Of a stretch of DNA of 42,812 nt, positions 26,089-34,165 are shown piece by piece; position 1 is the first letter of the stretch; each line of letters starts with the position of its first letter. This DNA comes from CAYNXB01 sp964401045 (GTDB lineage: Bacteria > Pseudomonadota > Alphaproteobacteria > Sphingomonadales > Sphingomonadaceae), in NCBI GenBank assembly GCA_964401045.1, contig CAYNXB010000016.1, forward strand, positions 1 to 42,812, in the 5' to 3' direction. The notes beneath the pieces are model-generated. The model made no database searches and was not told the origin of the DNA. It worked only from the letters and a program-made list of their open reading frames with translations. A program made the translations under genes and the position numbers.

Positions 26089-27846
26089 TCAACTGATCGC
26101 CGCGCTGGTGCGCAGCTTGGGCCGGTATTCTAGCGCGCCCTCTTCCTTGATCCGGTCGCGGAACTCGTCGCGTTTCTCGTGAATCGAGGCGATTACCGGG
26201 CCCATCGGCACGCCGATCTCGACCAGCACCGCTTCGGAGAGTTGCAGCGAGCTTTCGAGCGTCTCCGGCACGGCATGGGTCGCGCCGCTGCGATAGAGTT
26301 CGGCCGCGTGGCGAGTGTCGCGCGCGCGGGCAATGATCGGCAGCGAAGGCCGCGCCGCGCGCAGCTTGCGCACGAGCCGTTGGGCCAACACCGGCTCGTC
26401 CATCGTCAAGATCACCGCCGGCGCGCGACCGACGCCGAGCTTCTCGAGCATGTCGCCCCGTGCAGCGTTGCCGAACTCCGCATGGAAGCCCTCACGTTTG
26501 GCCTGGACGACCATGTCGGCATCGGAATCGATTGCGACGTATGCCTTGCCGTGGCGGTCCAGCATCTGAGCAACCAGCCGCCCGACGCGCCCGCAGCCGA
26601 CCACGATCACGCGTGGCGTTTCCGGATCCGTCTCGGCCAGTGGCGGCAGCGGATCGACCCGCCGCCCGATCAGTCGTCCGAACAGCGCCAGTATCGGGGT
26701 GACCGTGAGCCCGATCGCGGTGACGATCTGCCAGAACTGTGCAGTGCCGGGCTGGATCAATAAAGCCTGGGTCGCTGCGGTGAGCACGATCAGCGTGGTT
26801 TCGGACGGGCTCGCCATGAGCAGTCCGGTCTCGGTCGCCGTCGAGCGTCGCGCGCCCGTCACTCGCAGCAGCACACCGGTCACGATCGCCTTTACTGCCA
26901 GCACGCCCACCAACGCGGCCATGATCGGGCCGAGGTTATCCCAGATGGACATGAGATCGACCCCCATGCCCACGGTGATCAGGAACACACCGAGTGCGAG
27001 GCCCTTGAATGGCGCCACGATCCCTTCGACTTCTGTATGATATTCGGTTTCTGCGATCAGCAGTCCGGCGATCAACGCACCTACGATCGGCGAGAGGCCG
27101 ACCGCGGCGGTGGCAAGCGAGGCGCCGATCACCACCAGCAGGCTTGCGGCGAGGAACAGCTCCGGGCTCTTGGTCCGCGCCGCCTGAGCGAACAGCATTG
27201 GCAAGGCGAAGCGGCCGATTACCAGCAGGCCGATCACCACGAGCCCACCGATCCACAGGGTCTGCAGCAGGCCGGACCACCCTTCGTCGGCGCTGGTCGG
27301 CGCCATCGCGCCGAGCAGGAAGATGATCGGCACCAGCGCAATATCCTCGAACAGAAGCATCGCCAGCGCTGCGCGCCCGACCGGGGTGTGTGTCCCCGCG
27401 ATCGGTAGCACCAGTGCGGTCGACGACAGCGCCAGCGCGAGGCCGAGGGCGAGCGCCCCCGTCCAATACTGCCCCATCATCGACAGGAATGCCGTCAGCA
27501 GTAGCCCGATCACGAGCAGTTCCAGCGCGCCGAGGCCGAACACCAGCCGCCGCAATTGCCACAACCGATTGAACGACAGCTCCAGCCCGATCGTGAATAG
27601 CAGCAAGATGATGCCGAATTCCGCGAACGGCTCGAGCGACTGCGGATCGGTGATGGTTAGCCAGAACAACCACTCGTTGGCATAGACTTGCGAGCCGAGG
27701 CCATAGGGGCCGACCAGCACGCCGACCAGGATGAACCCGATCACCGGTGTTATGCGCAACCGCGCGAACAGCGGAATCACTAATCCCGCGGCGCCCAGGA
27801 TCACCAGCGCGTCGGACAGGAAGGGGGAAATGCTTTCGCCGTGCAT
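26089..27846 (-). CDS. CPA2-family cation:proton antiporter with RCK domain (KefB/KefC-like)
   Basis: A 585-residue inner-membrane transporter. Residues about 10-395 hold some twelve hydrophobic helices with the Na/H-exchanger fold, including LLLFTIGLELSF, LALSSTALVLP and MLLFEDIALVPIIF, where the conserved acidic residue (D168) lies. A cytoplasmic TrkA-N/RCK domain follows with the Rossmann loop VVGCGRVG at about 415-422 and the D440 acidic residue that binds nucleotide. This is the layout of K+/H+ or K+ efflux systems gated by NAD(H) or glutathione adducts. It lacks a KefF/KefG-like partner nearby, so glutathione gating is unproven. It is divergent from the flavoprotein gene with only a 26-base gap. 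Confidence 0.9.
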   Translation of the reverse strand: MHGESISPFLSDALVILGAAGLVIPLFARLRITPVIGFILVGVLVGPYGLGSQVYANEWLFWLTITDPQSLEPFAEFGIILLLFTIGLELSFNRLWQLRRLVFGLGALELLVIGLLLTAFLSMMGQYWTGALALGLALALSSTALVLPIAGTHTPVGRAALAMLLFEDIALVPIIFLLGAMAPTSADEGWSGLLQTLWIGGLVVIGLLVIGRFALPMLFAQAARTKSPELFLAASLLVVIGASLATAAVGLSPIVGALIAGLLIAETEYHTEVEGIVAPFKGLALGVFLITVGMGVDLMSIWDNLGPIMAALVGVLAVKAIVTGVLLRVTGARRSTATETGLLMASPSETTLIVLTAATQALLIQPGTAQFWQIVTAIGLTVTPILALFGRLIGRRVDPLPPLAETDPETPRVIVVGCGRVGRLVAQMLDRHGKAYVAIDSDADMVVQAKREGFHAEFGNAARGDMLEKLGVGRAPAVILTMDEPVLAQRLVRKLRAARPSLPIIARARDTRHAAELYRSGATHAVPETLESSLQLSEAVLVEIGVPMGPVIASIHEKRDEFRDRIKEEGALEYRPKLRTSAAIS

Positions 27847-27872
27847 CGTGGTTAGCCTATGTCAGACGGAGC

Positions 27873-29084
27873 ATGAGCGACACAACAACCGATGTGGTCG
27901 TTGTTGGCGGCGGGCCGGCTGGGATGATGGCCGGCTACCTGTTCGCGCGCGCAGGGGTTTCGGTACGGGTGCTAGAGAAGCACGCCGATTTCTTCCGCGA
28001 TTTCCGCGGCGACACCGTCCATCCCTCCACGATGGAAGTGCTCGACCAACTCGGGCTGCTGGCGGCGTTCCTGACGCGCCCGCACGACCGGGTGGAAAGT
28101 GCCGAGATTCGGATTGCCGGAGTCGATTACACAATCGGCGATCTTTCGCACCTCGATACGCCCGCGCCGTTTATCGCGATGATGCCGCAGTGGCATTTCC
28201 TCGATTTCTTGCGAGATGCCGCTGCGGCGCTGCCCGCGTTTACGCTCGAAATGGAAGCAGAGGCGGAGGCGTTCATCGAGGAAGGGGGGCGCATCGCAGG
28301 CATACATGTTGCCGACGGGCGGGAGCTGCGCGCGAGCAAGCTGGTGATCGCGGCGGACGGGCGCTCGTCGCTGGTGCGCAAGCTGGCACTGCTGCCGGTG
28401 TTGCAGATCGGCGCGCCGATGGATGTGCTCTGGTTCCATCTGCCCAAGAACGACAACGCGGGCGAGGCCCTGCGCGGCGCGATCGATACCGGCCGCATGG
28501 CGGTGCTGATCGACCGGCGCACTTATTGGCAGACGGCGTTCCTCATCCCCAAGGGAGCGGCGGAGGAGGTGAAGGCACGCGGAACCGACTGGATACGCGA
28601 ACAGATGCATGCGCTGTTTCCGGAGCTCGATTTCAAGGGCGGGCTGGGCAGCGCCGAGGACCTGCACCTGCTCTCGGTCGCGCTCGACCGGCTGACGCGT
28701 TGGCACCGGCCGGGCCTGCTCGCGATCGGGGACGCGGCGCACGCGATGAGCCCGATCGGCGGGATCGGCATCAACCTCGCGATTCAGGATGCGGTGGCTG
28801 CGGCTAACGCGCTCGCCGGGCCGCTCGCGGAAGGGCAGGCTGCCGATCCGTTGCTGCACAAGGTGCAGGAGCGGCGCGAATTTCCCACGCGGGTGATCCA
28901 GGCAGGGCAGAAGCTGGCGCAGGACCGGATCATCGGCACCGTGCTCTCGGGCGCGCCAATTACGCGCGCGCCGCTGATCGTGCGGTTGCTCGACAGGGTG
29001 CCGCTGCTGCGGCGTATTCCTGGCCGGATCATCGGCCTGGGCGTGCGGCGCGAACGGGTGGAAAGCCCGGCGGCGTCCTTGTAA
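27873..29084 (+). CDS. FAD-dependent aromatic-type hydroxylase (PHBH fold)
   Basis: A 403-residue class A flavoprotein monooxygenase. The N-terminal dinucleotide loop VVVVGGGPAGMMAG spans about residues 8-21. RGDTVHPSTMEVLDQLGL follows, then the DG motif VIAADGRSSLVRK, and the flavin-ribityl GD motif is AIGDAAHAMSPIGGIGINLA. These three together define the family, whose members hydroxylate aromatic or quinone-precursor rings using NAD(P)H and oxygen. No C-terminal thioredoxin-like extension is present. I chose the ATG at 27873 with GGAG directly upstream; a longer frame runs into the divergent antiporter gene. The substrate is unknown. The 31-base gap to the next gene suggests cotranscription. 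Confidence 0.86.
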   Translation: MSDTTTDVVVVGGGPAGMMAGYLFARAGVSVRVLEKHADFFRDFRGDTVHPSTMEVLDQLGLLAAFLTRPHDRVESAEIRIAGVDYTIGDLSHLDTPAPFIAMMPQWHFLDFLRDAAAALPAFTLEMEAEAEAFIEEGGRIAGIHVADGRELRASKLVIAADGRSSLVRKLALLPVLQIGAPMDVLWFHLPKNDNAGEALRGAIDTGRMAVLIDRRTYWQTAFLIPKGAAEEVKARGTDWIREQMHALFPELDFKGGLGSAEDLHLLSVALDRLTRWHRPGLLAIGDAAHAMSPIGGIGINLAIQDAVAAANALAGPLAEGQAADPLLHKVQERREFPTRVIQAGQKLAQDRIIGTVLSGAPITRAPLIVRLLDRVPLLRRIPGRIIGLGVRRERVESPAASL

Positions 29085-29115
29085 GAGCGCCGTCCTGGAT
29101 TCGGGAGTTTACGAT

Positions 29116-29241
29116 ATGCTTCGCAAAGCCGCTTTGGCTGTCATCGTTCTGTCGCTGGTCGGCCTTTCCGCGTGCAACACCGTCAAAGGCGTCGGCCGCG
29201 ATATCCAATCGGTCGGTGAAGCGGGCGACCGGGCGATCTGA
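29116..29241 (+). CDS. Entericidin A/B-family small lipoprotein
   Basis: A 41-residue lipoprotein. MLRKAALAVIVLSLVGLSAC is a signal peptide with the lipobox LSAC. The mature peptide, CNTVKGVGRDIQSVGEAGDR, is the classical entericidin pattern. The Escherichia coli relatives form a small antidote/toxin pair acting on the envelope in stationary phase. Here only one copy exists, so a toxin-antidote role is not supported. It starts 31 bases after the flavoprotein stop and ends 28 bases before the TPR gene, so all three may share a transcript. Confidence 0.87.
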   Translation: MLRKAALAVIVLSLVGLSACNTVKGVGRDIQSVGEAGDRAI

Positions 29242-29269
29242 TCCGGCGCGGCTTCCGGGGGGAGGGCGC

Positions 29270-29944
29270 ATGAAGTTTCCTAAGACAATCATTGTTCTCG
29301 CGATGGTCGCGCTCTCGCTGCCGGCGTCGGCCCCTGCTGATGCACAGGATTTTTCTGCCGAATTCAACAGTGCGCTCGAGCAGTTCAATGACAAGGATTT
29401 CGCGCGATCGGCGGTTGCGTTCCGCTCGATCGCCGATGCCTTCTCGGCGCGGCATGTGCAGTCTGACGGGCAACGCTACTATTGTGCGAGCGGGGCCAAC
29501 GAGGCGCAGTTCTACGCCGTGCTTCATGTGACGGAGCCGATCGCGGTCGACGTGCTCGGGCCGGAGTGGTGCGAGGCACTATTCTACCTCGCCTACTCCG
29601 ACGTCGAGTTGGGTGACACTGCGGGCGCCCTCGAAGCGCTCGATCAGGCCATAGCGGTCGCACCGCTCAATTCGCACTACGAGATCGAGCGCGGCTTCGT
29701 ACTCCGCAGCATGGGCCAGCTCGACGAGGCGATGGAAGCCTACCACTCCGCCATCCGGCACGCTGAGTCCGTGGGCGATCGCACGAAGACGTGGAAAGCG
29801 CTAAGTCTCCGCGGTATCGGCTGGATCCACGCCGAGCGGAAGAACTGGGACGAGGCCGAGAAGGCCTATCGGGACAGCCTTGAGATCGAGCCCGGCAACA
29901 AGATTGCGGAGTCCGAGCTGCAATACATCAAGGAGAACCGATAG
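29270..29944 (+). CDS. Secreted tetratricopeptide-repeat protein
   Basis: A 224-residue exported protein with a signal peptide (residues 1-25, ending PADA-QD). TPR units are visible: FYLAYSDVELGDTAGALEAL, VLRSMGQLDEAMEAYHSAI and GIGWIHAERKNWDEAEKAYR followed by SLEIEPGNKIAESE. Two cysteines (YYCASG and EWCEAL) may form a disulfide. TPR domains bind partner proteins; the partner here is unknown. I chose the ATG at 29270 because GGAGGG precedes it. The gene ends seven bases before the end of convergent icd. Confidence 0.84.
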   Translation: MKFPKTIIVLAMVALSLPASAPADAQDFSAEFNSALEQFNDKDFARSAVAFRSIADAFSARHVQSDGQRYYCASGANEAQFYAVLHVTEPIAVDVLGPEWCEALFYLAYSDVELGDTAGALEALDQAIAVAPLNSHYEIERGFVLRSMGQLDEAMEAYHSAIRHAESVGDRTKTWKALSLRGIGWIHAERKNWDEAEKAYRDSLEIEPGNKIAESELQYIKENR

Positions 29945-29951
29945 GCGCCGC

Positions 29952-31175
29952 TCAGGCCCAGCTCGCCATTTCGGCTTCGAGGTTGGTCACGATCGCTTCG
30001 AAGAACTGCTCGGTGGTCATCCACGGCTGGTCGGGGCCGATCAGCAGCGCGAGGTCCTTGGTCATCTTGCCGCTCTCGACGGTGCTGATGCACACCTTCT
30101 CGAGCGCGTGGGCGAACTTCTCGACATCTGGCGTATTGTCGAACCGGCCACGGTAGATCAGGCCCCGGGTCCAGGCGAAGATGCTGGCAATCGGGTTGGT
30201 GCTGGTCGCCTTGCCCTGCTCGTGCTGGCGGAAGTGGCGGGTGACGGTGCCGTGGGCGGCCTCGGCCTCGACGGTCTTGCCGTCCGGCGTCATCAGCACG
30301 CTGGTCATCAGGCCGAGGCTGCCGAAGCCCTGCGCCACCTGGTCCGACTGCACGTCGCCGTCGTAGTTCTTGCACGCCCAGATGAACTTGCCGCTCCACT
30401 TGAGCGCGCTTGCCACCATGTCGTCGATCAGGCGGTGCTCGTAGGTGATGCCGGCCTTGGCGAACTTTTCCTTGAAGCCTTCGGTTTCGAACACCTGCTG
30501 GAACAGGTCCTTGAAGCGCCCGTCATAGGCCTTGATGATCGTGTTCTTGGTGCTGAGATAGACCGGCCAGCCGCGATCGAGCCCGTAGTTGAAGCTCGCG
30601 CGAGCGAAATCGCGGATCGAATCGTCGAGGTTGTACATCGACATCGCCACGCCGGGCGCCTTGAACTGATAGACCTCGCGATCGATCGTCTCGCCGTTCT
30701 CGCCTTCCCAGATGAGCCGCAGCTTGCCCGCGCCAGGGACGAGGAAGTCGGTCGCGCGGTACTGGTCGCCGAAAGCATGGCGGCCGACCACGATGGGGTC
30801 GGTCCAGCCGGGGATCAGGCGCGGCACGTTCTGGATCACGATCGGCTCGCGGAAGATGGTGCCGCCGAGGATGTTGCGGATCGTGCCGTTGGGCGACTTG
30901 TACATCTCGTGGAGATGGAATTCCTCGACCCGCGCCTCGTCGGGCGTGATCGTCGCGCACTTCACGCCGACGCCGTACTGCTTGATCGCCTCGGCAGCGT
31001 CGACGGTGATCTGGTCACGCGTCTCGTCGCGCTTCTCGATGCCGAGATCGTAGTATTTCAGGTCAATGTCGAGGTAGGGGAGGATCAGCCGTTCGCGGAT
31101 CCACTGCCAGATGATCCGCGTCATTTCGTCGCCGTCGATCTCGACGAGCGGGGTTACGACCTTGATCTTCGCCAT
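29952..31175 (-). CDS. icd: NADP-dependent isocitrate dehydrogenase
   Basis: A 407-residue TCA-cycle enzyme converting isocitrate to 2-oxoglutarate. The sequence is of the eukaryote-like homodimeric NADP class, common in alphaproteobacteria, rather than the Escherichia coli type. Signatures include PLVEIDGDEMTRIIWQWIRE, KSPNGTIRNILGGTIFREPI, the metal-binding YDGDVQSDQVAQGFGSLGLM and the NADP-site AAHGTVTRHFRQHEQG. Length and start are normal. It is the last gene before a tRNA on the same strand, but that tRNA has its own terminator (31255-31282), so icd is transcribed separately. Confidence 0.96.
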   Translation of the reverse strand: MAKIKVVTPLVEIDGDEMTRIIWQWIRERLILPYLDIDLKYYDLGIEKRDETRDQITVDAAEAIKQYGVGVKCATITPDEARVEEFHLHEMYKSPNGTIRNILGGTIFREPIVIQNVPRLIPGWTDPIVVGRHAFGDQYRATDFLVPGAGKLRLIWEGENGETIDREVYQFKAPGVAMSMYNLDDSIRDFARASFNYGLDRGWPVYLSTKNTIIKAYDGRFKDLFQQVFETEGFKEKFAKAGITYEHRLIDDMVASALKWSGKFIWACKNYDGDVQSDQVAQGFGSLGLMTSVLMTPDGKTVEAEAAHGTVTRHFRQHEQGKATSTNPIASIFAWTRGLIYRGRFDNTPDVEKFAHALEKVCISTVESGKMTKDLALLIGPDQPWMTTEQFFEAIVTNLEAEMASWA

Positions 31176-31254
31176 TGTCTATCCTGTTACCCGTGTGTCT
31201 GAAGTGCCGCGCTCTTAGCAGGTGAGGGCGTCAGGGCAAGGCGGCCGCGGACAG

Positions 31255-31282
31255 AGAAAAGGCGCCGCTCTCGCGACGCCTT
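31255..31282 (-). terminator. Intrinsic terminator of tRNA-Val
   Basis: On the minus strand a 10-bp stem (31259-31268 with 31273-31282, one G-U pair) capped by a GAGA tetraloop runs into a TTTT tract. It begins 13 bases after the tRNA CCA end. Confidence 0.8.
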
Positions 31283-31295
31283 GCTCGGTTCCAAA

Positions 31296-31370
31296 TGGTG
31301 GGCGTAGCAAGGATTGAACTTGCGACCCCTACGATGTCAACATAGTGCTCTACCACTGAGCTATACGCCC
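31296..31370 (-). tRNA. tRNA-Val (anticodon GAC)
   Basis: The minus strand folds as a complete 75-nt cloverleaf. The acceptor GGGCGTA pairs with TACGCCC, and the D arm is GCTC...GAGC. The anticodon stem is CTATG/CGTAG with loop TTGACAT, giving anticodon GAC (valine GUC/GUU codons). The T arm is GCAAG/CTTGC with TTCAATC. The terminal CCA is encoded. It stands alone between icd and cpdR. Confidence 0.96.
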
Positions 31371-31402
31371 GCACCATTGGCCGCCCCGGAGGGCAGGCGC
31401 GC

Positions 31403-31431
31403 CATCTAGCGAGCGTCCCGCCCGCAATCAA
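31403..31431 (-). promoter_or_regulatory. Probable promoter of tRNA-Val
   Basis: On the minus strand TTGATT (31426-31431) and TAGATG (31403-31408) are separated by 17 bases. They fit exactly between the cpdR stop and the tRNA start. The predicted start site lies about 25 bases upstream of the mature tRNA. Confidence 0.45.
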
Positions 31432-31436
31432 GATCA

Positions 31437-31811
31437 TTAAAGCGAGGCGGCGGCCTGTTCTTCGAACATCCGTTCGACCTCGAGCACCAGGTCCTTGAGA
31501 TGGAACGGCTTCGACAGGACTTTCGTGCGCGGCGCATCGCGGCTCGCCTTGAGCGACACCGCCGCGAACCCGGTGATGAACATCACCCGGGTGTTGGGAC
31601 TGATCTCCGCGCAGCGTTGCGCGAGTTCGATCCCGTCCATCTCCGGCATCACGATATCCGACAGCAGCAGGTCGAAATGGTACTCTTCGAGGAACGGCAG
31701 CGCCGCGGTGCCGCGATCGACCGCCATGACCTCGTAGCCGGCCTGCTCGAGGGCGCGCTTCAGGTGGGCGCGCATCGCATCCTCGTCTTCAGCCAGCAAA
31801 ATCCGGATCAT
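31437..31811 (-). CDS. cpdR: CpdR-type single-domain response regulator
   Basis: A 124-residue stand-alone receiver. In alphaproteobacteria unphosphorylated CpdR directs the ClpXP protease to cell-cycle targets; CckA and ChpT control its phosphorylation. The acidic pocket is AEDED (residues 7-11), the phospho-acceptor is D52 (LLLSDIVMPEMDG), T80 lies in MFITGFAAV and K101 in VLSKPFHLKDLV. The VDRGTAALPFLEEY and MFITGFAAVSLKA segments are characteristic of CpdR rather than generic CheY proteins. I chose the ATG at 31809-31811, which gives the normal length. It is divergent from the N-formylglutamate amidohydrolase-like gene, a neighbourhood I recall from other alphaproteobacteria. Confidence 0.9.
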   Translation of the reverse strand: MIRILLAEDEDAMRAHLKRALEQAGYEVMAVDRGTAALPFLEEYHFDLLLSDIVMPEMDGIELAQRCAEISPNTRVMFITGFAAVSLKASRDAPRTKVLSKPFHLKDLVLEVERMFEEQAAASL

Positions 31812-31973
31812 GAGCGGGTACCTCCCTCGCTGCTCGTGCCGGCCCCTTACCGCGCAGGGGTTTACAAAGTCCCTTGCCGAATTGCGACTGGCCCCGATTG
31901 AGACAGCGTCGGCGCCGGTGGTTACGAGGCTGCCACGCTGGACAGGGCAGCGATTACGGGCCAGCGTCCGGCC

Positions 31974-32924
31974 ATGACAGGCAGCGGCCCAAAGCCGGGC
32001 GATTCTCGCGGCGTGAGCGGAGGGACGATTCCCGCCAGCGGCGGCGTCCCCGCCTTCACCCTGCTGCGGCGCGAGGCTTCGCCGATCCCCATCCTGATCG
32101 CGGTGCCGCATGCCGGCAGGCACTATCCGCAACGACTGGTCGAGTACATGCGCGCGCCGCGCCAGGCGGCGCTCAAGCTCGAGGATCGCTACGTCGACAA
32201 GCTGGCCGAAGCGGTCGCGCGCGAAACCGACGCGGCGCTGCTGATCGCTCATGCCCCGCGGGCGATGATCGACCTCAACCGCGCGATCGAGGATATGGAC
32301 TGGGACATGGTCCGCACAGGGCCGCCGGCCGGACATCCGCGCATCAGGATCGGCCGCCGCGCGCGAAGCGGGCTTGGGCTGATCCCGCGCCGCCTGCCGG
32401 AGATCGGCGAGTTGTGGACCGGACGCATCGAGCAGAGCGATATCGAGGCGCGGATCGAGGGTATCCACCGCCCGTATCATGAGGCGCTTGGCGAAACGCT
32501 GCGCGGCTTGCGCGAGCGATGGGGCGCGGCGTTGCTGATCGACCTGCACTCGATGCCGCCACTCGGGCGGCGGGCTGCGGGCGAGCCGGTCCCCGAGTTC
32601 GTGATCGGCGACCGCTTCGGCGCGTCGTGCGACGGCGCGCTGTGCGCCGCGGCGTTCGACTTTATTGCCCGGACGGGGCGGGCAGCGGCTCACAACCGGC
32701 CCTATGCCGGGGGCTTTGTACTCGATCGGCACGCGGCGCCGCTGAAGGGCGTGCACGCTTTGCAGTTCGAGGTGTGCCGCAGCGCCTACCTCGATGCGCG
32801 ACTGCAGGAGCCGGGCGAGGGCTTTGCGGCGGTCGTCGAAGTGATCAGCGGCCTCGTGCGCCGCTTGGCCGAAGAGGTCGCGGCGCTCGGGCGCGGGGCG
32901 GGGTTGGCGCAGGCCGCCGAATAA
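31974..32924 (+). CDS. N-formylglutamate amidohydrolase family protein
   Basis: A 316-residue cytoplasmic hydrolase of the N-formylglutamate amidohydrolase/HutG fold. Metal-site and family motifs are visible in order: AVPHAGRHYPQRLVE, IDLNRAIEDMDWDMV, LLIDLHSMPPLG and HNRPYAGGFVLDRHA. The HALQFEVCRSAYLD stretch that ends the core is also present. True HutG releases formate from N-formylglutamate in histidine breakdown. No other hut genes are present here, so the physiological substrate may differ. The first 25 residues are low-complexity, so a later start is possible. It diverges from cpdR. Confidence 0.87.
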   Translation: MTGSGPKPGDSRGVSGGTIPASGGVPAFTLLRREASPIPILIAVPHAGRHYPQRLVEYMRAPRQAALKLEDRYVDKLAEAVARETDAALLIAHAPRAMIDLNRAIEDMDWDMVRTGPPAGHPRIRIGRRARSGLGLIPRRLPEIGELWTGRIEQSDIEARIEGIHRPYHEALGETLRGLRERWGAALLIDLHSMPPLGRRAAGEPVPEFVIGDRFGASCDGALCAAAFDFIARTGRAAAHNRPYAGGFVLDRHAAPLKGVHALQFEVCRSAYLDARLQEPGEGFAAVVEVISGLVRRLAEEVAALGRGAGLAQAAE

Positions 32925-33119
32925 GCACGGGCGTGACGCCGAACGGCCATCGAAGCACCGTGACCTTCGGCCAAAAAGCGCTCTGAACCCAGTGCGTTGG
33001 ACCTGAAGTGCCGCATGCAACGTGTGACTTTCGCGACTCATCCCGCACCTTCGGCTTGCGATGGATCAGGCTGGCAGGCGCGAGGCGTGTAGGACAGCGG
33101 GCGAATCCCGACTGCACAT

Positions 33120-33151
33120 AAAAAACCACCTCGTGCAAATGCACGAGGTGG
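33120..33151 (-). terminator. Intrinsic terminator of the candidate small RNA
   Basis: A perfect stem (CCACCTCGTGC at 33126-33136 with its complement at 33141-33151) with a 4-base loop is followed on the minus strand by six Ts (33120-33125). It could alternatively end sapC transcripts reading through from 33284. Confidence 0.88.
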
Positions 33152-33222
33152 CCAAGGTTCAGGGAGGAGGTACCCTTGCGGGTACCAATCCGGCCGGGCC
33201 ATGAGGGAAGCGCCGACCGGAC
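33120..33222 (-). ncRNA. Candidate trans-acting small RNA with anti-Shine-Dalgarno motif
   Basis: Reading the minus strand, a promoter-like pair ends near 33229 and predicts a start near 33222. The transcript would be about 103 nt. Hairpin 1 pairs TCCGGTCGG (33213-33221) with CCGGCCGGA (33189-33197), nine pairs with one G-U, around a 15-base loop. Hairpin 2 pairs GGTACCC with GGGTACC (33169-33186) around a GCAA tetraloop. An unpaired UCCUCCCU (33161-33168) follows, complementary to ribosome-binding sites. A strong terminator hairpin with six Us closes it. This layout matches alphaproteobacterial small RNAs that block translation initiation. It may belong to a known family such as suhB/mmgR or NfeR-like RNAs. 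Structure is seen; expression is inferred. Confidence 0.6.
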
Positions 33223-33228
33223 ATTCTC

Positions 33229-33256
33229 AAGATAGAGATTAGCGAGCCTTTTACAA
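33229..33256 (-). promoter_or_regulatory. Promoter-like pair of the candidate small RNA
   Basis: On the minus strand TTGTAA (33251-33256) and TATCTT (33229-33234) are 16 bases apart. They lie wholly within the gap, just downstream of the sapC stop. No start site has been mapped. Confidence 0.5.
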
Positions 33257-33283
33257 GGCCCGCGTTAACCTTCTGAAATGGCC

Positions 33284-34099
33284 CTACTTCTTGGACTTCG
33301 CGCCACTCGCGGCGGGCTTTTCGGCCTGCACTTCCGCGCCGGGGCCTTTGCCCTGGGCGGTCTGGCGGCCGAAGATGACTCGCATCAGGTCAAGCGACAG
33401 CAGATGGGCATAGATCAGGGCCAGCATGCCGTTCTGGTTCCACGTCCGCAGCACATCGCCGCGCACATCGCGCAGCTTCTCCTGATTGATCATGTTGAAG
33501 CCGCGATAGACGTAGGGCTGCGCATCGGCGCCATCGCCGCGCTGGATGGCGACTTCGCCTTCCATCAGCAACTCGTGCTTCTTCAGCTCATCCATGAACG
33601 ATGCGGTGCGCTGGCCGGCTTCCTCGAAGCGCTGGCAGAACTGCAGGATGTTCTGCGTGTGCTCGCTGGGCTTGCCTTCCCCGTCGAACAGCGCGGTGCC
33701 GTCCTTGAACTCGCCGAGGATGTCGGAGCTGGGATCGAAGCAGAGCGACATGTTGTCGTTCTTCGAATCGAGCTTGGCGAGGAGATAGGGATAGCGGCGC
33801 ACGTAGGCGGGGACATAAAAGTCCTCACTCGCCTGGCCCGTCTCGTCGAAAAACGTGTTCACACCTTCGTTGAGGCCCATCAGCGCCAGCGGAACAGGGC
33901 TGTTGCCGCTCGAAAAGATGATCGGGAAGTGGCGCTGCGCCTGGGGAAATTCGTCGACCGTGATCGGGATCGCGTGCTGGGTAGCTGCCCAGGCGGCCTT
34001 GTCGACGTTCTTGCTGTTCCACTTGCCGTGATCACGGCTGTTGAGCGGCATCAGGTCCTTGTAGAACAGGGGCAGGTTGGCTTGCGGCGCGCTGGCCAT
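33284..34099 (-). CDS. SapC family protein
   Basis: A 271-residue protein of the SapC family. Signature stretches are FYKDLMPLNSRDHGKWNSKN at the N-terminus, HAIPITVDEFPQAQRHFPII and FSSGNSPVPLALMGLNEG, then FYVPAYVRRYPYLLA and the C-terminal LIYAHLLSLDLMRVIFGRQT. There is no signal peptide. The tail is Lys/Ala-rich. The name comes from a Campylobacter S-layer locus, but in sphingomonads SapC genes usually accompany polysaccharide-uptake TonB receptors; neither is present here. GGAGAG precedes the ATG at 34097-34099. Function is unknown. Confidence 0.85.
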   Translation of the reverse strand: MASAPQANLPLFYKDLMPLNSRDHGKWNSKNVDKAAWAATQHAIPITVDEFPQAQRHFPIIFSSGNSPVPLALMGLNEGVNTFFDETGQASEDFYVPAYVRRYPYLLAKLDSKNDNMSLCFDPSSDILGEFKDGTALFDGEGKPSEHTQNILQFCQRFEEAGQRTASFMDELKKHELLMEGEVAIQRGDGADAQPYVYRGFNMINQEKLRDVRGDVLRTWNQNGMLALIYAHLLSLDLMRVIFGRQTAQGKGPGAEVQAEKPAASGAKSKK

Positions 34100-34165
34100 C
34101 GTAACTCTCCGAAAACGTGCTGATCCCTGGCTCCGCGTAGACCCGGAACCTCGAAAGCGGGCGCT

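Larger units (their letters stand above)
32925..33283. other. 359-base gene-free region holding a candidate small RNA
   Basis: This is the only gap over 300 bases. It lies between the convergent ends of the N-formylglutamate amidohydrolase-like gene and sapC. Bases 33120-33256 contain the candidate minus-strand small RNA described separately. In 32925-33119 I see no coding frame of quality and only weak inverted repeats (GCCGAA near 32939 with TTCGGC near 32967). Confidence 0.7.

Noticed and set aside
31231..31437. A 68-residue minus-strand frame
   Set aside because: It covers the tRNA-Val gene and its terminator and promoter, so it is not coding.
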